From: Bacillus sp. MM2020_1
Lineage (GTDB): Bacteria > Bacillota > Bacilli > Bacillales > Cytobacillaceae
Direction: 5' to 3'
DNA length: 33,843 bases
Assembly (NCBI GenBank): GCA_011250595.1
Contig: JAANMP010000055.1
Location: 1 to 33,843 of the forward strand
Part shown: positions 33,255 to 33,843 of the stretch, piece after piece
Layout of the letters: every line of letters starts with the position of its first letter
Position numbering within the stretch: position 1 is the stretch's first letter
Program-made: the position numbers and the translations under genes
Notes under the pieces: model-generated
Databases searched by the model: none
What the model was told of the DNA's origin: nothing
The model's input: the letters and a program-made list of their open reading frames with translations, nothing else

Positions 33255-33692
33255 ATGTCAATTGAAGTAGGCAGCAAGTTACAGGGGAAAGTAACAGGAA
33301 TTACTAAGTTTGGTGCGTTTGTGGAGCTGCCGGAAGGCTCAACAGGACTCGTACACATCAGCGAGGTTGCTGACAATTACGTCAAAGATATTAATGACCA
33401 TTTAAAGGTTGGCGACCAAGTAGAGGTAAAAGTCCTCAATGTTGAGAAAGATGGAAAAATTGGGCTGTCGATTAAAAAGGCGAAGGATCGACCGGAGTCG
33501 CAGCAACGATCTTATTCAAACTCAAACTCACAACGTCCACGCCAGGGTAGAAACAACGATCGCAATAATTTTAAGCCAGAAAATTTTGAAACCAAAATGG
33601 CAAAATTTTTAAAAGATAGCGAGGATCGTTTATCTTCCTTAAAACGGAGCACAGAGTCCAAGCGCGGAGGAAGAGGAGCTAAGCGGGGGTAA
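33255..33692 (+). CDS. yabR: S1 domain RNA-binding protein YabR
   Basis: A general stress protein 13-like protein with one S1 RNA-binding domain (residues 1-75; MSIEVGSKLQGKVTGITKFG, GLVHISEVADNYV, LNVEKDGKIGLSIK), then a low-complexity S/N/R/Q-rich linker (about 78-108) and a basic C-terminus (AKFLKDSEDRLSSLKRSTE, RGGRGAKRG). The 145 residues exceed the roughly 128 of B. subtilis, mainly in the linker. An open frame starts at 33213, inside the structured leader; AAGGAGG (33236-33242) and the family N-terminus set ATG 33255, with a long spacing of 12. It has its own strong promoter. Confidence 0.93.
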   Translation: MSIEVGSKLQGKVTGITKFGAFVELPEGSTGLVHISEVADNYVKDINDHLKVGDQVEVKVLNVEKDGKIGLSIKKAKDRPESQQRSYSNSNSQRPRQGRNNDRNNFKPENFETKMAKFLKDSEDRLSSLKRSTESKRGGRGAKRG

Positions 33693-33737
33693 CTTGCTAC
33701 TAACTTATAAGGATGCTTCACTCAATATCATAAATAG

Positions 33738-33767
33738 AAGACAGGCCTAAATGGCCTGTCTTTTTTG
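33738..33767 (+). terminator. Terminator of yabR
   Basis: Ten-bp stem AAGACAGGCC/GGCCTGTCTT around TAAAT, followed by TTTTGC. Confidence 0.92.
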
Positions 33768-33782
33768 CTGTTCAATTAAAAG

Positions 33783-33827
33783 GGGTGTCAGGCACCATGT
33801 GAAAAATTCACATGGTGCCTGACACCC
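33783..33827. repeat. REP-like perfect inverted repeat
   Basis: Two perfect 21-bp arms (33783-33803 and 33807-33827), beginning GGGTGTCAGGCACCATGTG, are separated by AAA. It lies 16 bases after the yabR terminator and lacks a T tract, so it is not needed as terminator. The GGTGTCAGGCACC core resembles a highly repeated intergenic palindrome of Bacillus and relatives (recollection). Confidence 0.75.
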
Positions 33828-33843
33828 TACGACACTAATTAAT

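Overview
This window is a chromosomal segment from a spore-forming, low-GC Gram-positive bacterium of the family Bacillaceae. Gene content and order follow the origin-proximal block of Bacillus subtilis almost without interruption: the end of an rRNA operon (5S), csfB, yaaO, tmk, darA, holB, ricT, yabA, yabB, yazA, rsmI, abrB, metS, yabD, yabE, rnmV, ksgA, yabG, veg, sspF, ispE, purR, yabJ, spoVG, glmU, prs, ctc, pth, fin, mfd, spoVT, yabM, yabN, rqcP, yabP, yabQ, divIC, yabR. A parS site after metS fits an origin-proximal position. The genus cannot be fixed from the sequence; the intergenic repeats at the 3' end look like those of Bacillus and Neobacillus relatives (recollection, not checked).

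Layout. 1-730: 5S rRNA with its terminator, the sigma-G inhibitor csfB behind a textbook sigma-F promoter, and a structured leader. 730-7480: a PLP decarboxylase, dTMP kinase, the c-di-AMP receptor DarA, DNA polymerase III delta', the Fe-S protein RicT, the replication regulator YabA, and three RNA-modification or nuclease-like genes in a tightly packed run. 7480-8290: abrB on the opposite strand with tandem Spo0A boxes, then a small uncalled ORF. 8290-14320: metS, parS, TatD nuclease, the cell-wall protein YabE, RNase M5 and KsgA. 14320-16560: a 400-base gene-poor gap with degenerate repeats, then the sporulation protease yabG (sigma-K promoter), veg (two strong promoters) and sspF. 16700-23750: ispE, purR, ridA, spoVG (sigma-H promoter), glmU-prs, ctc (sigma-B-like promoter), pth and fin. 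23800-33700: mfd, spoVT (sigma-G-like promoter), the yabM-yabN-rqcP-yabP-yabQ-divIC cluster, and yabR behind a consensus promoter and a long structured leader. The window ends in a perfect 21-bp inverted repeat.

The genes mix core information processing (tmk, holB, metS, rsmI, ksgA, rnmV, pth, mfd, rqcP), precursor supply (prs, purR, glmU, ispE) and sporulation control at every stage: Spo0A/AbrB/sigma-H, then sigma-F (csfB, fin), sigma-G (spoVT, sspF) and sigma-K (yabG). All genes except abrB run on the + strand, away from the origin if the synteny holds. No mobile genes, CRISPR or phage genes were seen.

The less ordinary observations are the multi-stem leader of yabR, the REP-like palindrome, an apparent AUC start for yabE, the 42-codon ORF before metS, an SD-masking leader on the decarboxylase gene, the missing yaaR, and an orphan antisense reading frame beside yabG. 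No clearly new multi-gene system was found.
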